This document shows positions 1-7,830 of a stretch of 51,578 bases of DNA, one piece after another. Numbering within the stretch: the stretch's first letter is position 1; the number at the start of each line of letters is the position of its first letter. The stretch comes from a virus. The notes under the pieces were generated by a model that was given only the letters and a program-made list of their open reading frames with translations, did no database searches and had not been told where the DNA came from. The position numbers and the translations under genes were made by a program. The stretch spans positions 1 through 51,578 of the IMG/VR virus record IMGVR_UViG_3300011420_000010; one strand, given 5' to 3'.

Positions 1-156
1 GATCGGATCCTGAATGTTTCCTTGAACCGTCTGGTTGTAATGGAAGGGGCTGAAGAGGCAGATGTTCGTCCGCGACTGGCATAGACCGCAGATGCGGTTG
101 ACGACAGCCAGCTCCCGCTCATTGAAGAACGGAGCGGCAAGGTACAGATCACGCAT
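1..156 (-). CDS. Nucleoside 2-deoxyribosyltransferase, N-terminal part (cut by window end)
   Basis: The first 52 codons are present, starting at the ATG at 154-156 behind a CCAGGAG Shine-Dalgarno. The N-terminus carries YLAAPFFNE (about residues 5-13), the opening beta strand and nucleotide-binding loop of the nucleoside 2-deoxyribosyltransferase family, which exchanges bases between deoxynucleosides or hydrolyses deoxynucleotides. The rest of the fold (acidic DxGT..E motif) is found at the other end of the window (51175-51578, minus), so this is one gene split by the way the molecule was opened. A direct join of the two ends would be out of frame (3n+1 bases are missing), so a small gap is inferred. 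The 98 bases upstream hold a strong hairpin terminator, so the gene seems to start its own translational unit. Confidence 0.8.
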   Translation of the reverse strand, partial: MRDLYLAAPFFNERELAVVNRICGLCQSRTNICLFSPFHYNQTVQGNIQDPI

Positions 157-170
157 GGTGATTCTCCTGG

Positions 171-236
171 AAAGTGAAAGACCGCGGGCCGGTCTTCGTC
201 GGGTCGTTTCAATCCGGCGTCGAGCCGGCCCGCGGT
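171..236 (-). terminator. Strong hairpin terminator after the ssDNA-binding protein gene
   Basis: Bases 181-192 and 225-236 form a perfect 12-bp stem (ACCGCGGGCCGG with its complement) with a 32-base loop. On the minus strand it is followed by CTTTCACTTT. It sits between the ssDNA-binding protein stop (255) and the deoxyribosyltransferase start (156). Confidence 0.65.
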
Positions 237-254
237 GAAACTAACGTAACGAAA

Positions 255-1361
255 CTAGTCGAGGACTTCGACGTCTTCGACGGGCACCTTCTTCACCTTG
301 CCCTTGAGGCTGCCCTTCGAGGTGACCTTCACCTTGCAGGACTCCTCCTTGTCGTTGGTGGAGACGATCGTGCCGGAGTAGGGCTTGTCGTCGATAGTCA
401 CTTCGACCTTCGTCCCCTTCTCCAGCTTGGCGAACTCCTCCTCGTCGTCGTCCTCGTCGCCACCGTCCTCGTCGGCCGCCAGCTCCAGCAGCTTGAGCTT
501 GACCGGCGCGTCGAGCTTCTTCCCCTTGCTGTCCTTCAGGATCGCGGTCTTCTTCTTCTCGTCGACCTTGACGACCGTGAACTCCAGCTGCTTCTTCCCC
601 TTCGGAGGCTTGTAGAGGACGGTCACTCCCTTGGAGATCTCCGCCTCCTCTTCCTCCTCTTCATCATCGTCCGAATCCTCGTCCTCGTCGTCGTCCTCTT
701 CCTCCTCCTCGTCGTCCTCGTCTTCGTCGTCCTTGCCCTTCTTGCTCTTCTTCCCTCCCTTCTTGCCGCGCTTGGGCTTCTCGTCTTCATCGTCGTCGTC
801 CTCGTCTTCGGAGTCTTCGTCCTCGTCATCGTCCGAGTCCTCGTCCTCCTCGGCATCGTCGTCGTCATCGTCGTCGTCGCCACCGCCACCGGCCTCGACG
901 AGTTCGTTGACCCAGACGTTCTGCCACTGGCCGTCGTCGGAGATGTTGACGGTCACCGCCGCGGTCGGCTGGTTGGTGGTCAGCTCCTTGAGCACCTGCT
1001 CCAGGTCGTCCGCCAGATCCAGCTCGTCGACCTCGACCTCCGGGAGCAGCGTCGCCAGGTCCTTCTTCAGGAAGCCCTGGTTCTTGTCGGACTCCAGCCC
1101 GGTGTGCACCGTGATCTGCGGTGCCTTCTTGAACTTCTTTCCGGACTCCGTCCCCTTCTTCCCCTTCAGCTCGGGGAACTCCCAGGTCCAGGCCACCATG
1201 AGCCCGCCCTTGCCGCGCTCGGTGAGCTCCGCCTTCCGCAGGATCGCCTCCTCGAAACGACCTTCGATGTCGCGGTTCACGTTCGAACCCGCGGTTGCGG
1301 CCTCGACCTTCTTCCAGTTCTTGCCCATCTTCTTCAACTTGTTGCGAAAGTTCTTCGCCAT
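255..1361 (-). CDS. ssDNA-binding protein, DUF669-like, with long acidic linkers and two SH3/KOW-like C-terminal domains
   Basis: A 368-residue protein. The N-terminal approximately 150 residues resemble the DUF669 family of phage ssDNA-binding proteins found beside Sak4 annealases: a basic start, VAWTWEFPEL, NQGFLKKDLATLLPE and NGEW-like DGQWQNVWVNE. Next comes an extreme run of Asp/Glu (about residues 155-245) broken by a Lys-rich patch. Two small beta domains rich in V/K/T follow, around ISKGVTVLYKPPKGK and KLEKGTKVEVTIDDKPYSG, which look like KOW or Tudor folds. Start chosen at 1361 (GGAAGG, spacing 9). The frame is open back to an ATG at 1496 with its own AAGGAG, so a 413-residue form is possible. 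The acidic tract probably acts like the acidic tail of SSB in partner binding (inference). Recombination neighbours support the role. Confidence 0.7.
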   Translation of the reverse strand: MAKNFRNKLKKMGKNWKKVEAATAGSNVNRDIEGRFEEAILRKAELTERGKGGLMVAWTWEFPELKGKKGTESGKKFKKAPQITVHTGLESDKNQGFLKKDLATLLPEVEVDELDLADDLEQVLKELTTNQPTAAVTVNISDDGQWQNVWVNELVEAGGGGDDDDDDDDAEEDEDSDDDEDEDSEDEDDDDEDEKPKRGKKGGKKSKKGKDDEDEDDEEEEEDDDEDEDSDDDEEEEEEAEISKGVTVLYKPPKGKKQLEFTVVKVDEKKKTAILKDSKGKKLDAPVKLKLLELAADEDGGDEDDDEEEFAKLEKGTKVEVTIDDKPYSGTIVSTNDKEESCKVKVTSKGSLKGKVKKVPVEDVEVLD

Positions 1362-1508
1362 GAAACAGTACCTTCCTAATGGAACCGGCCCGTTTGAAAA
1401 CATGTCATGAGCGGCTGGGCCGAGCTGCCGCCGATGAACTCCTTTGGGATACTCGTCGACCCAGATACCGAGGTTGGGACGACGACGCGCACGCATTCCG
1501 AATCTCCT

Positions 1509-1718
1509 TTACGTTCGGGAACGGTTGAACGGGTGCCGCTTCGACGCGAACTGCTCGATCTCCTCCTGGAGAGCATTGGCCGTTTCGAGCGGCAGCTGCA
1601 ACGCCGGGAGAATTGCACGCAAGCAGATCGTGTTGACCGAGACGTCGGTCGACTCACTCTTAGCCGCCAGCGCCGCGTGGACGTTGTCCGGCATCCGCAC
1701 TGTGATGACCCTCATCAC
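1509..1718 (-). CDS. Ribbon-helix-helix DNA-binding protein (Arc/MetJ type)
   Basis: A 69-residue protein beginning MMRVITVRMPDNVHAALAA. A short basic beta strand is followed by two helices, the ribbon-helix-helix pattern of Arc, CopG and antitoxin-like repressors, which dimerise and insert the strand into the DNA major groove. It overlaps the end of the Sak4-like gene by 4 bases and precedes the ssDNA-binding gene, so it is co-transcribed with the recombination module and may autoregulate it (inference). No toxin partner is visible nearby. Either of the two leading Met codons could be the start. Confidence 0.7.
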   Translation of the reverse strand: MMRVITVRMPDNVHAALAAKSESTDVSVNTICLRAILPALQLPLETANALQEEIEQFASKRHPFNRSRT

Positions 1719-2578
1719 TTCCTCCTTCCTTTCTTCGGGATCTTCCGCGGCTTCGGCGCGACGAGCTCGTTGCGGAAAGCCGCCATGATGTTTGCCACCG
1801 CCTCCTCTTCATCTGCTCCCATCGGAATCTTCTTGATCCGCTTCCCGTTGGTGTAGCGGAACTGCCGGGTCGGGCGGCACTTCGCTGTGGCGAAGGCGTC
1901 CGGCCGGATCTGCATGACGTTGCCGTCGCCTTCCTCATGGATGTAGCCGATGAGGTCGACCTGCGCCTGAAGCCGCTCGAAGAGTTTGTCCTTGAGGGCC
2001 GGGCGGAGTTCGTCGTACTCGATACCCTTCATCGGCTTGAAGGTCTTCTCGGAGACGTGTGAAAGGAAGATCGTCCCCTTGCCCTGGAGATCGATGGCCC
2101 GGAGCATCTGCCGCATGTACTCCGTGTAGATCTCATTCCAGGACTTGCCGTAGTCCTCGACGTCCGACGGGTCGTCGATGTGCAGGACCTCGTCGCACAT
2201 GAAATCGAAGCACAGGTCGTACGCACCTTCGGGCGTATCGATGACCGTGAACTTGAACCGGTCGTCCTTCTCCAGCTGGTCGAGGTACGCGACCCACTCC
2301 AGCCAATGGTGGACGCGGCGCTGGTGCTTCTCCAGTGCCTTTCCTCCCCGCTCCTTGAACGAGAAGAGGTGGGCGTCCGGGAACTCCATGGCGGTGGTGG
2401 TCTTACCCATGCCGGGTCGGCTGTACCACCACTGCACGTAGTTCTCGATCCGCCGCGCAGCCTTCGACACCTTCGTTGACAGCTTGACGTCGGGAAGATC
2501 AAGCTGCTTCGTCACAGACGATCGCCGATTAGGCTTCGCCTTGAACGGTTTCTTACCGACGCGCTTTGCGATTGCCAT
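1715..2578 (-). CDS. Sak4-like RecA-fold ATPase (single-strand annealing/recombination)
   Basis: A 287-residue AAA_24/Sak4-type ATPase. Walker A is RPGMGKTT (about residues 54-61) and Walker B is FKFTVIDT (about 108-115). Sensor-like segments (GTIFLSHVSEK) and a basic C-terminus, KPRKIPKKGRRK, follow. Sak4 proteins are phage RecA-like recombinases that anneal or pair single strands together with a dedicated ssDNA-binding protein. The neighbouring DUF669-like protein and PD-(D/E)XK nuclease complete the usual triad. The start at 2578 has AAAGGAGG with 7-base spacing. The gene overlaps the preceding 74-codon gene by 26 bases. Confidence 0.85.
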   Translation of the reverse strand: MAIAKRVGKKPFKAKPNRRSSVTKQLDLPDVKLSTKVSKAARRIENYVQWWYSRPGMGKTTTAMEFPDAHLFSFKERGGKALEKHQRRVHHWLEWVAYLDQLEKDDRFKFTVIDTPEGAYDLCFDFMCDEVLHIDDPSDVEDYGKSWNEIYTEYMRQMLRAIDLQGKGTIFLSHVSEKTFKPMKGIEYDELRPALKDKLFERLQAQVDLIGYIHEEGDGNVMQIRPDAFATAKCRPTRQFRYTNGKRIKKIPMGADEEEAVANIMAAFRNELVAPKPRKIPKKGRRK

Positions 2579-2777
2579 CCTTGGCCTCCTTTACGTACTC
2601 TTCCTTGATCGCGATCAGCAAATCCGTCCCGTGCTTGAGCAGGACAGTCAACGCTTCGAAGCATTCGAACTTCGCTTCGTCGAGTTCCCGGTGCCGGATC
2701 CGGCCGAGGTGCTTCTCAGCTTCAATGTCCTCTTCCGAAGGAACCTCGACCCCATAGCCTTCTTCGTCGGTCTTCAT
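2553..2777 (-). CDS. Small acidic helical protein of unknown function
   Basis: A 74-residue product with an excellent ribosome site (AAGGAGGTGGAGCG before ATG). It is mostly helical and highly charged: Glu-rich at the N-terminus and basic in the last residues (KDGNRKARR). It overlaps both neighbours, 4 bases with the nuclease stop upstream and 26 with the Sak4 gene downstream, so the three genes are translationally coupled. No family recognised. It may be an accessory factor of the nuclease-annealase pair (inference from position only). Confidence 0.6.
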   Translation of the reverse strand: MKTDEEGYGVEVPSEEDIEAEKHLGRIRHRELDEAKFECFEALTVLLKHGTDLLIAIKEEYVKEAKDGNRKARR

Positions 2778-3868
2778 CGCTCCACCTCCTTCTTCTTGAG
2801 CGGCTTGCGGTAAACGTCGCTGAAGTTGCCGCTCGTGATCGGACCGAACATGTCGGACCGACCGTACTTCCCGACGAGTGCGTTGGGGTTGGCGTAGTGC
2901 GGGCCGCCGTGAACCCAGTTCCAGATGTCAAGCAGAAGCGGCTGGAAGAACTTCTCCTCCCACTGCTCCAGCATCTCCGTCTTGAACTTCATCTTCCAGC
3001 GTTTGAAGTAATGGTCCTCGTCCTTGGCGATCGTCTCCGTCAACCGCTCCGTGAACGTCGGCAGGTCCTCGCCGCTCTTCTTCGAGGGCGTCGACTGCGG
3101 GTTGCGGATGACGTTGTAGAGGACGCCCTTCGGCCAAGCGCCAAACTCCAGCCGCATGCAGAGGGCGTACATCATGACCTGAAGGTCGAGGTGCATGCAG
3201 TCCTCGATCTCGAACTCATCGATGCGGCTCTTCGTCTTCGTCTCGAAGAGCCAGTATCGCTTCAGCCCCTTCGTTGGCTTAACGGACTTGCCGCTGTCTT
3301 CAAGGAAGACGCCGTCGAAGATGCCGTGGAGCGGGATCGGGAAGTTCAGTGGCCAGTGATCGTACTCGACGTCGAACGCATACTCGACGTCGACCCACTT
3401 GCGGGCCGTGTCTTCCTTGCCGTACTTCCGTTGATACGTCGGCCAGAGGGCCGCGGTCTTGGCGATGGAGAGATGAAGGTCCTCGACACGGCGGACCGAC
3501 GCCTGCGGGTTCTCCTCCTTGAAGACGCCGTCGTAGAAGTGGAGGACCTTCTCGATCCGCTTCTCCTTGCCGCGGTTCTGGTACTGCCTGCCCAGGAGCC
3601 AGTGCCAGAGTTCGCCGAAGTCGAGAGCGGCCGACGTCCGTGTCGACCGCCAGCCTTCCGCATACCGCAGGCGGAACTGCTCGCGACATTCCAGCCAGCG
3701 GCCGATGCTGCTGACCGAGAGGCCGTCGCGGCGCAACTGCCATCGCTGCGACTCCCGCTCCTGGGAGTGAATGCGCTTCGGCAGGTCACGCGCTTTTCCG
3801 CTGCTTCCCTTTTCCCTTGCCTCGCGGAGTCTTTGCATGAAGCTGCGCGTCCGTGCTTTGACGGCCAT
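2774..3868 (-). CDS. PD-(D/E)XK exonuclease (RecB/Cas4-like)
   Basis: A 364-residue RecB-family nuclease. The order of motifs is: LSVSSIGRWLECREQFRLRY (about 50-69), an S-x-C-x-F-Y entry segment typical of AddB/Cas4-like nucleases; DFGELWHWL with the motif I His (about H88); GIFDGVF (D185); LFETKTKSR (E209-x-K211); and LQVMMYAL (Q230...Y234). These supply the metal ligands and lysine of the PD-(D/E)XK active site. A single Cys at the start of the domain and no later Cys cluster argue against an iron-sulphur Cas4. It probably resects dsDNA ends for the Sak4/ssDNA-binding pair. Start at 3868 has AAGGGAAT; the frame is open further upstream. Confidence 0.85.
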   Translation of the reverse strand: MAVKARTRSFMQRLREAREKGSSGKARDLPKRIHSQERESQRWQLRRDGLSVSSIGRWLECREQFRLRYAEGWRSTRTSAALDFGELWHWLLGRQYQNRGKEKRIEKVLHFYDGVFKEENPQASVRRVEDLHLSIAKTAALWPTYQRKYGKEDTARKWVDVEYAFDVEYDHWPLNFPIPLHGIFDGVFLEDSGKSVKPTKGLKRYWLFETKTKSRIDEFEIEDCMHLDLQVMMYALCMRLEFGAWPKGVLYNVIRNPQSTPSKKSGEDLPTFTERLTETIAKDEDHYFKRWKMKFKTEMLEQWEEKFFQPLLLDIWNWVHGGPHYANPNALVGKYGRSDMFGPITSGNFSDVYRKPLKKKEVER

Positions 3869-4280
3869 GATATTCCCTTCTTTCAGCGTCCACGAAATCC
3901 AGAGCCGACGCCCGCGGCTGGCCCTTGTGATACTTGTAAACGATGACGACCGCTCCGGCCGCCTTCCAGAATCCGATGGCCTCTTCGACGTGTGCGCCGT
4001 CGATGAAGCCATGCCCGAGCCGATGTCGACGCCCGCCCTTCATGATGGCCAGCTCGTAGCTAATGCCGCTGAGGTTCGGCCGGTAGTCGGTGCACGTCAG
4101 GCGGAACCGCTGGCGAGTTCCCTTGCACCTCTTCCTTCGCCAGCCGTGCCGTGCCCAGTACCGCCGATCCATGTCCTTGACGTTCTCGTCCTTCGTCATG
4201 TCGACGACGGTGACGAGCTGCTCGACGGTCACGAGAGCAGCCCGCTTGACGGAGCCGGCGACTTTACGCTTCGCCTTCAT
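3786..4280 (-). CDS. Basic protein of unknown function
   Basis: A 164-residue basic protein with Lys/Arg-rich termini (MKAKRKVAGSVKRA and KTPRGKGKGKQRKSA). The middle part, FRLTCTDYRPNLSGISYELAIMKGGRRHRLGHGF then EEAIGFWKAAGAVVIVYKYHKG, looks like a small alpha/beta fold. The ATGA overlap with the upstream gene and GGAGG five bases before the ATG support the start. The last 83 bases overlap the nuclease start in another frame. The charge suggests nucleic acid contact. No family recognised. Confidence 0.6.
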   Translation of the reverse strand: MKAKRKVAGSVKRAALVTVEQLVTVVDMTKDENVKDMDRRYWARHGWRRKRCKGTRQRFRLTCTDYRPNLSGISYELAIMKGGRRHRLGHGFIDGAHVEEAIGFWKAAGAVVIVYKYHKGQPRASALDFVDAERREYHGRQSTDAQLHAKTPRGKGKGKQRKSA

Positions 4281-4471
4281 ACCGGCCTCCAGTCCGCCAG
4301 CGCCGCTTGCACGGTCCAGCCGTTCTGCCAGCAGGACTCGAAGTACTTCAGGTCGGCGGGCCGGAGCCGAGCCGCCCGCCGCTGCTCGTGGGCCTTGAGG
4401 TTCAGCCGGTCAACCCAGTCCCGCCAGGTCGGCCAGTCCATGTTCGTCTTCGTTGCGTTGAGTATGCTCAC
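4277..4471 (-). CDS. Small Trp-rich protein of unknown function
   Basis: A 64-residue protein (MSILNATKTNMDWPTWRDWV...) with five Trp residues. It overlaps the upstream gene by 4 bases (ATGA type) and the downstream gene by another ATGA. The end, WQNGWTVQAALADWRPV, is amphipathic. The tight coupling between real genes and the plausible composition support it. No function is assigned. Confidence 0.55.
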   Translation of the reverse strand: MSILNATKTNMDWPTWRDWVDRLNLKAHEQRRAARLRPADLKYFESCWQNGWTVQAALADWRPV

Positions 4472-4992
4472 GAGGCACCTCCTTGCAACAGGTCATGGCC
4501 GTTGATCCGCGGGAACGGCAACGTCTCCTCCGGGCCGGTCGAAGACTCCTCTTCCTGGTCGAAGTCGAGAACCTCCGTTGTCTCCTCGTCAGCCAGACGT
4601 TTGCGGACCTGCTCGTAGACTTTCGGCTCAAGGTTGTCTGCCATCCAACCAAGCGTCGCATAGAGCCAGTCCTCAACGGCCTCGACACGGAGCCGTAGCG
4701 ACGGCTGGTTGTGCCTCTGCGTTGCGAGTTTCCGATCGACCTCCTGCTTCCAATCTTCATCATCTCCGTCGCATTCCGGTTGCCCGTAGTTGAGAAACGC
4801 TTTCCAAGACATGCCGAGACTTTGACAACCGTTGTAGACGTGCGACGGGTTGACATCAAAGCCGAGAACTCGACTGCAGCGACGAGCGGACTCTTGCTGA
4901 GTCCACCGATTCGCCGCGATCGTCCCGCGGTGCTCAAGCAGCCAGCCGCGAACGAGACGACGCTCTTGAGGAGTAAGTACGAGACTCGCCAT
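4468..4992 (-). CDS. Unknown protein with helical N-terminus and acidic C-terminus
   Basis: A 174-residue protein with a consensus ribosome site (AAGGAGGTGTCGG before ATG). The N-terminal approximately 60 residues (LTPQERRLVRGWLLEHRGTI...TQQESARRCSRVLGFDVNPSHV) read like a helix-turn-helix domain. A coiled or helical middle and an acidic end (DEETTEVLDFDQEEESS) follow. The HTH-like segment and position between recombination genes suggest a DNA-binding regulator or replication accessory protein (inference). Confidence 0.6.
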   Translation of the reverse strand: MASLVLTPQERRLVRGWLLEHRGTIAANRWTQQESARRCSRVLGFDVNPSHVYNGCQSLGMSWKAFLNYGQPECDGDDEDWKQEVDRKLATQRHNQPSLRLRVEAVEDWLYATLGWMADNLEPKVYEQVRKRLADEETTEVLDFDQEEESSTGPEETLPFPRINGHDLLQGGAS

Positions 4993-5004
4993 CCGACACC
5001 TCCT

Positions 5005-5520
5005 TCATTTGAAAGAGAAACCCTGCGCCCATAGTCCGATGCCACAAGCATCCCAATCGTGAAGCCTCTTCGCGGAGAGGACCTCGAAAGCACGCTGCCC
5101 CAACGTCTCAATGATGCGACGCTGCATCATCTCCTTATCCATCTGCCCCTTCCACTGGTCGGCCGGTGCCGCCTCGAACGGGATCTTTCCGTGCAGCAGG
5201 GCGAGGCTCCCGACGACGCCCGCCGAGAAGGCGAGGTCGGTGAGGTCGCCGCGCACTGCAACTGCCCGGCCCGTCGCACCGTGAAACATGACCGGCGTTT
5301 CACAGACGACCCGCACCAGCTTCGCTCCGCCGGTGCCAACCTCCGCGGCCCGCTCCATGATCTGCCGGATGCACTCGTAGCGGTCGTTCTCGCCGCGGTT
5401 GGAGAAGTAGACCTCAGCCATGACGGGCGGCTTCAACTCGCGGCACCAGTGCTTGGCGTCCCACCAGCAGAAGCCCATCGCCTTCACTCCAGGATCAACG
5501 GTCAACACGTAGCTCTTCAT
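5005..5520 (-). CDS. RuvC-like Holliday junction resolvase
   Basis: A 171-residue RNase H-fold nuclease. LTVDPGVKAMGF gives the first catalytic Asp (D9), VVCETP the Glu (E74) and KRLHDWDACGIGLW the closing His/Asp pair (D155, D157), the D-E-D/D set of RuvC. PADQWKG before the last helix is also seen in phage RuvC-like proteins. The start at 5520 overlaps the helicase stop (ATGA) and has AGGAGG. It would resolve recombination or replication branch points, or debranch DNA before packaging, in the same unit as the helicase and nuclease. Confidence 0.8.
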   Translation of the reverse strand: MKSYVLTVDPGVKAMGFCWWDAKHWCRELKPPVMAEVYFSNRGENDRYECIRQIMERAAEVGTGGAKLVRVVCETPVMFHGATGRAVAVRGDLTDLAFSAGVVGSLALLHGKIPFEAAPADQWKGQMDKEMMQRRIIETLGQRAFEVLSAKRLHDWDACGIGLWAQGFSFK

Positions 5521-6854
5521 CTCGCTACCTCCTTCATCAGTTGCTGGATACGCTGCATCAATGCCCGAGCCGATCGCCGCTTCTCGTTCAGTGCCTGCAG
5601 CAGCGCCTCGTCGACGGTACCGCGGGCCACCAGATCCAGGACGAGGCTCGTCCGCTTCTTCATCGGATGCAGGATGCGGGCCGCTGCCTGCGACCGTGTC
5701 TCCCAGTCCGGATAGTTGTCGAAGAAGATGGCGACGTCCGCCTCGCTGAGATTGAGGCCGTAGCGGGCGCACCTCTCCTGGAGGAGAAGGCCGCGGCATC
5801 GACCTGCGCGCAGCCGTCGAACGCATTCATGTCGCCAGCGAAGTCGGGAGAGGCCGGTGAAGCAGTGGAGCTTGACTCCAGCTCGGCGAAGACGATCCGC
5901 CGCGAGTGCCACCTCGCGATTGAATCGGAAGAAGACGACGAACTTCTCGTTCTTGAGTTCGCCAGTCAGCAGCCGCACCAGCTCATCGAACTTGTGCGGC
6001 GAGAAGAACAGTTGATCGGATTGGAACTGCCGCGGGATGAGTCCGCTGGCGATCTGCTGGAGCCAGGAGTGGACGACCGGCGTCCACTTGGTCTCCGCCT
6101 CGCCGATGGCCCAGTCGCGGATGGCCCGGTTGTAGAGGCCTCGCACCGCGGCGGGCAGTTCGATGACGCGGCGCTGCCGCACGCACGGCATGAAGATGCC
6201 GGCTTCATCGGGCGTCATCGCGAAGCAGTGCTTGGCGAGTTCGCGGTCGAAGCGTTCCTTCGACTCGCGGCGCAGTCGCCACTCGAACCCGGCTTGGTAG
6301 GCGTGGCGGTGCCGCCACTTCCAGAAGGTGTCGCACCCCATGAAGCTTCCGTTGAGGAACAGCATCTGCGGAACAACTTCGAGGTCCGACTCCGGCCGCG
6401 GCTCCCCGGTTAGAATCGCCTTGTCCTTGACGTCCTTGAAGGCGGTGCAGCAAAGCTTCGTGATCTTCGCTGTAGGGTTCTTGATGAAGGTGGACTCGTC
6501 GAGTGCGACGACAGTCCACGGCTGATAGGCCAGCGGCCGACATGAACGCAGGCCTTCCGGGTTGAGGAGACACCAGCTGTTGGAGGGAGCGGAGTCCAGC
6601 AACTCCAGCTTTCGCTTGCTGCTCCCGACTAGAAGGACAGATGGCAGGCCTTCAGCCGCTAGCTCCTCGACCCAACCCGGAAGGACACTGAGCGGTGCGA
6701 CGACAAGCTTGCGGCCGTCGGCCGCGCGTCGCTGCGCCCATCGTATCAGGCAGAAGGACTTGCCGAGCCGCATCCGCAGCAGCAGTCCTATTGAATCTCG
6801 TTCTTGCGACCATCGCAATACCCGCCGCTGATGCGGCAGAGGTCTCCGTGCCAT
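5517..6854 (-). CDS. SNF2-family DNA helicase/translocase
   Basis: A 445-residue superfamily 2 ATPase. Motifs: HQRRVLRW (Q-like entry), LRMRLGKSF (motif I, about 27-34), VVAPLSVLPGW (Ia), VVALDEST (motif II, D-E at 119-120), AILTGEP (III, about 147-152), then a second RecA domain with FVVFFRFN, GLNLSEADVAIFFD (V) and RSQAAARILH (VI). Motif I has RMRLGKS where SNF2 proteins usually have DEMGLGKT. The start at 6854 is chosen for AAGGGAG; an in-frame ATG at 6887 is less well served. Phage SNF2-like helicases sit beside recombination or replication genes, as here, where RuvC follows by overlap. Confidence 0.85.
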   Translation of the reverse strand: MARRPLPHQRRVLRWSQERDSIGLLLRMRLGKSFCLIRWAQRRAADGRKLVVAPLSVLPGWVEELAAEGLPSVLLVGSSKRKLELLDSAPSNSWCLLNPEGLRSCRPLAYQPWTVVALDESTFIKNPTAKITKLCCTAFKDVKDKAILTGEPRPESDLEVVPQMLFLNGSFMGCDTFWKWRHRHAYQAGFEWRLRRESKERFDRELAKHCFAMTPDEAGIFMPCVRQRRVIELPAAVRGLYNRAIRDWAIGEAETKWTPVVHSWLQQIASGLIPRQFQSDQLFFSPHKFDELVRLLTGELKNEKFVVFFRFNREVALAADRLRRAGVKLHCFTGLSRLRWRHECVRRLRAGRCRGLLLQERCARYGLNLSEADVAIFFDNYPDWETRSQAAARILHPMKKRTSLVLDLVARGTVDEALLQALNEKRRSARALMQRIQQLMKEVAR

Positions 6855-7238
6855 CGTCCGCTCCCTTCGTGGGAGGTGTCGTTCCATCGCGGCCCGGTGC
6901 GACCATCACACCCGGCCGGGCCGCGGCGGCTGCTGGGCCGTGCGGCTCGAAGGCCCCAACTTGACAGCCGGACGTCTTTCTGAACTCCCCCCAATCGGGG
7001 GGACCGGCCGGAATTCGGCCTGGAGGAAGGGGGAGGGGAACCCCTTAAGGGCTGCACGGAGTGGCCGGTAGCCGGGCCGCCGCGGGCCAGCGACCCGGTT
7101 GCCGCTCGGCCCGCCCGCCGCTCGGCTGGCTGGACTACGTGCGAGGTACCAACGAAAAGGCCCCCCGCTCCCAACGAGGGAACGGGGGGATCCTTTGCGG
7201 CCCGGCCGGATGGCAAGTACGACCGAGCCTGCACAACC
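6855..7238. other. Noncoding GC-rich spacer with hairpins
   Basis: No credible gene in this 384-base spacer. Seen in it: a perfect C6/G6 hairpin at 6987-7002 with a 4-base loop; a palindrome around 7041-7051 (CCCTTAAGGG); and the terminator at 7155-7189. A plus-strand TTGACA at 6961 has no convincing -10 partner. This is probably the 5' leader of the SNF2 helicase plus the end of the upstream unit. Confidence 0.5.
7155..7189 (-). terminator. Rho-independent terminator
   Basis: Bases 7161-7172 and 7178-7189 form a 12-bp stem (CCCCCC...GGGGGG core, one G-T wobble) with a 5-base loop. On the minus strand it is followed by CCTTTT. It lies 50 bases past the stop of the gene at 7239-7577 and ahead of the helicase. 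Confidence 0.75.
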
Positions 7239-7577
7239 CTATCGGCCCGGCCGCGGCAGCCAGCCGGAGCTGGGCAAGCCGCGGGCCGTCGCCCGGCAAA
7301 CACGACCGCCATCCCGAAGGTAGCGGTGGAACTGGACTCCGCCGCGGGCACGGTTCACCCGGCCTCGCACGCGCCGCACGTCGCGGATCGCATGCGAGGC
7401 CCGCTTGGGGAACCACGCCTTCATGCGGACGACCAGCTCCTCGTCCGTCAAGATGTCGCCATAGCGGCCCGCCGACCATGCGGCCTCGTTCCGCTCGAAG
7501 AGCAACATCCAGCATTCCATCACGCCATGTCCGCTCGACTCCGAGCGGTCAACGATCTGGCCCTTCATGTTGGCCAT
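7239..7577 (-). CDS. Unknown basic protein
   Basis: A 112-residue protein, start at 7577 with GAGGAG five bases upstream. The N-terminal part, MANMKGQIVDRSESSGHGVM then YGDILTDEELVVRMKAWFPKR, looks globular. The C-terminal third is Arg/Gly-rich (RRVRGRVNRARGGVQFHRYLRDGGRV). DEELVVRMKAWFP followed by basic residues could be an HTH-like DNA-binding element (inference). Followed by a strong terminator, so it ends a transcription unit. Confidence 0.55.
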   Translation of the reverse strand: MANMKGQIVDRSESSGHGVMECWMLLFERNEAAWSAGRYGDILTDEELVVRMKAWFPKRASHAIRDVRRVRGRVNRARGGVQFHRYLRDGGRVCRATARGLPSSGWLPRPGR

Positions 7578-7618
7578 TGCGACTCCTCATCGTGGGGGTC
7601 GCCCGCCTTCCTGGCGAA

Positions 7619-7813
7619 CTACACGGTCAAAGTCGCTTTCGTTTTTGACGCATGACGCTCCGCCGCGTCGTTCATCAAATCCGTAAGCGCACCGCGGTCG
7701 GCAACACTTCGGCCGAGCCGCTTGAACATTCGCTTCAACACACCTTCAGGAATGTCGAGGGACTCCGCGAGTTCCTTCCGTAATTCCTGCCGCTCCTTCT
7801 TCGTCATCGCCAT
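7619..7813 (-). CDS. Small helical protein of unknown function
   Basis: A 64-residue protein (MAMTKKERQELRKELAESL...) that is almost wholly helical and charged. ATG at 7813 is preferred over 7816 because GGAGGT then sits five bases away. LDIPEGVLKRMFKRLGRSV resembles a short HTH. It stands alone between two structured spacers, as do most genes between 7.2 and 12.1 kb. Confidence 0.55.
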   Translation of the reverse strand: MAMTKKERQELRKELAESLDIPEGVLKRMFKRLGRSVADRGALTDLMNDAAERHASKTKATLTV

Positions 7814-7830
7814 CATCCACCTCCAGTGCT

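Noticed and set aside
174-1410. Long plus-strand frames, including a Ser-rich one, opposite the ssDNA-binding gene
   Set aside because: They are mirror images of the Asp/Glu repeat codons on the minus strand, with low-complexity products and no ribosome site.
1376-1657. Separate 93-codon minus-strand gene before the ssDNA-binding gene
   Set aside because: Arg/Ser-rich shadow of the ribbon-helix-helix gene. The part after 1509 may instead be an N-terminal extension of the ssDNA-binding protein in another frame.
2774-3868. Cas4 protein
   Set aside because: Motifs fit PD-(D/E)XK nucleases broadly, but the cysteines for an iron-sulphur cluster are missing and there is no CRISPR array.
6961-6990. 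Plus-strand promoter beginning TTGACA
   Set aside because: No -10 box at proper distance, and there is no plus-strand gene downstream.
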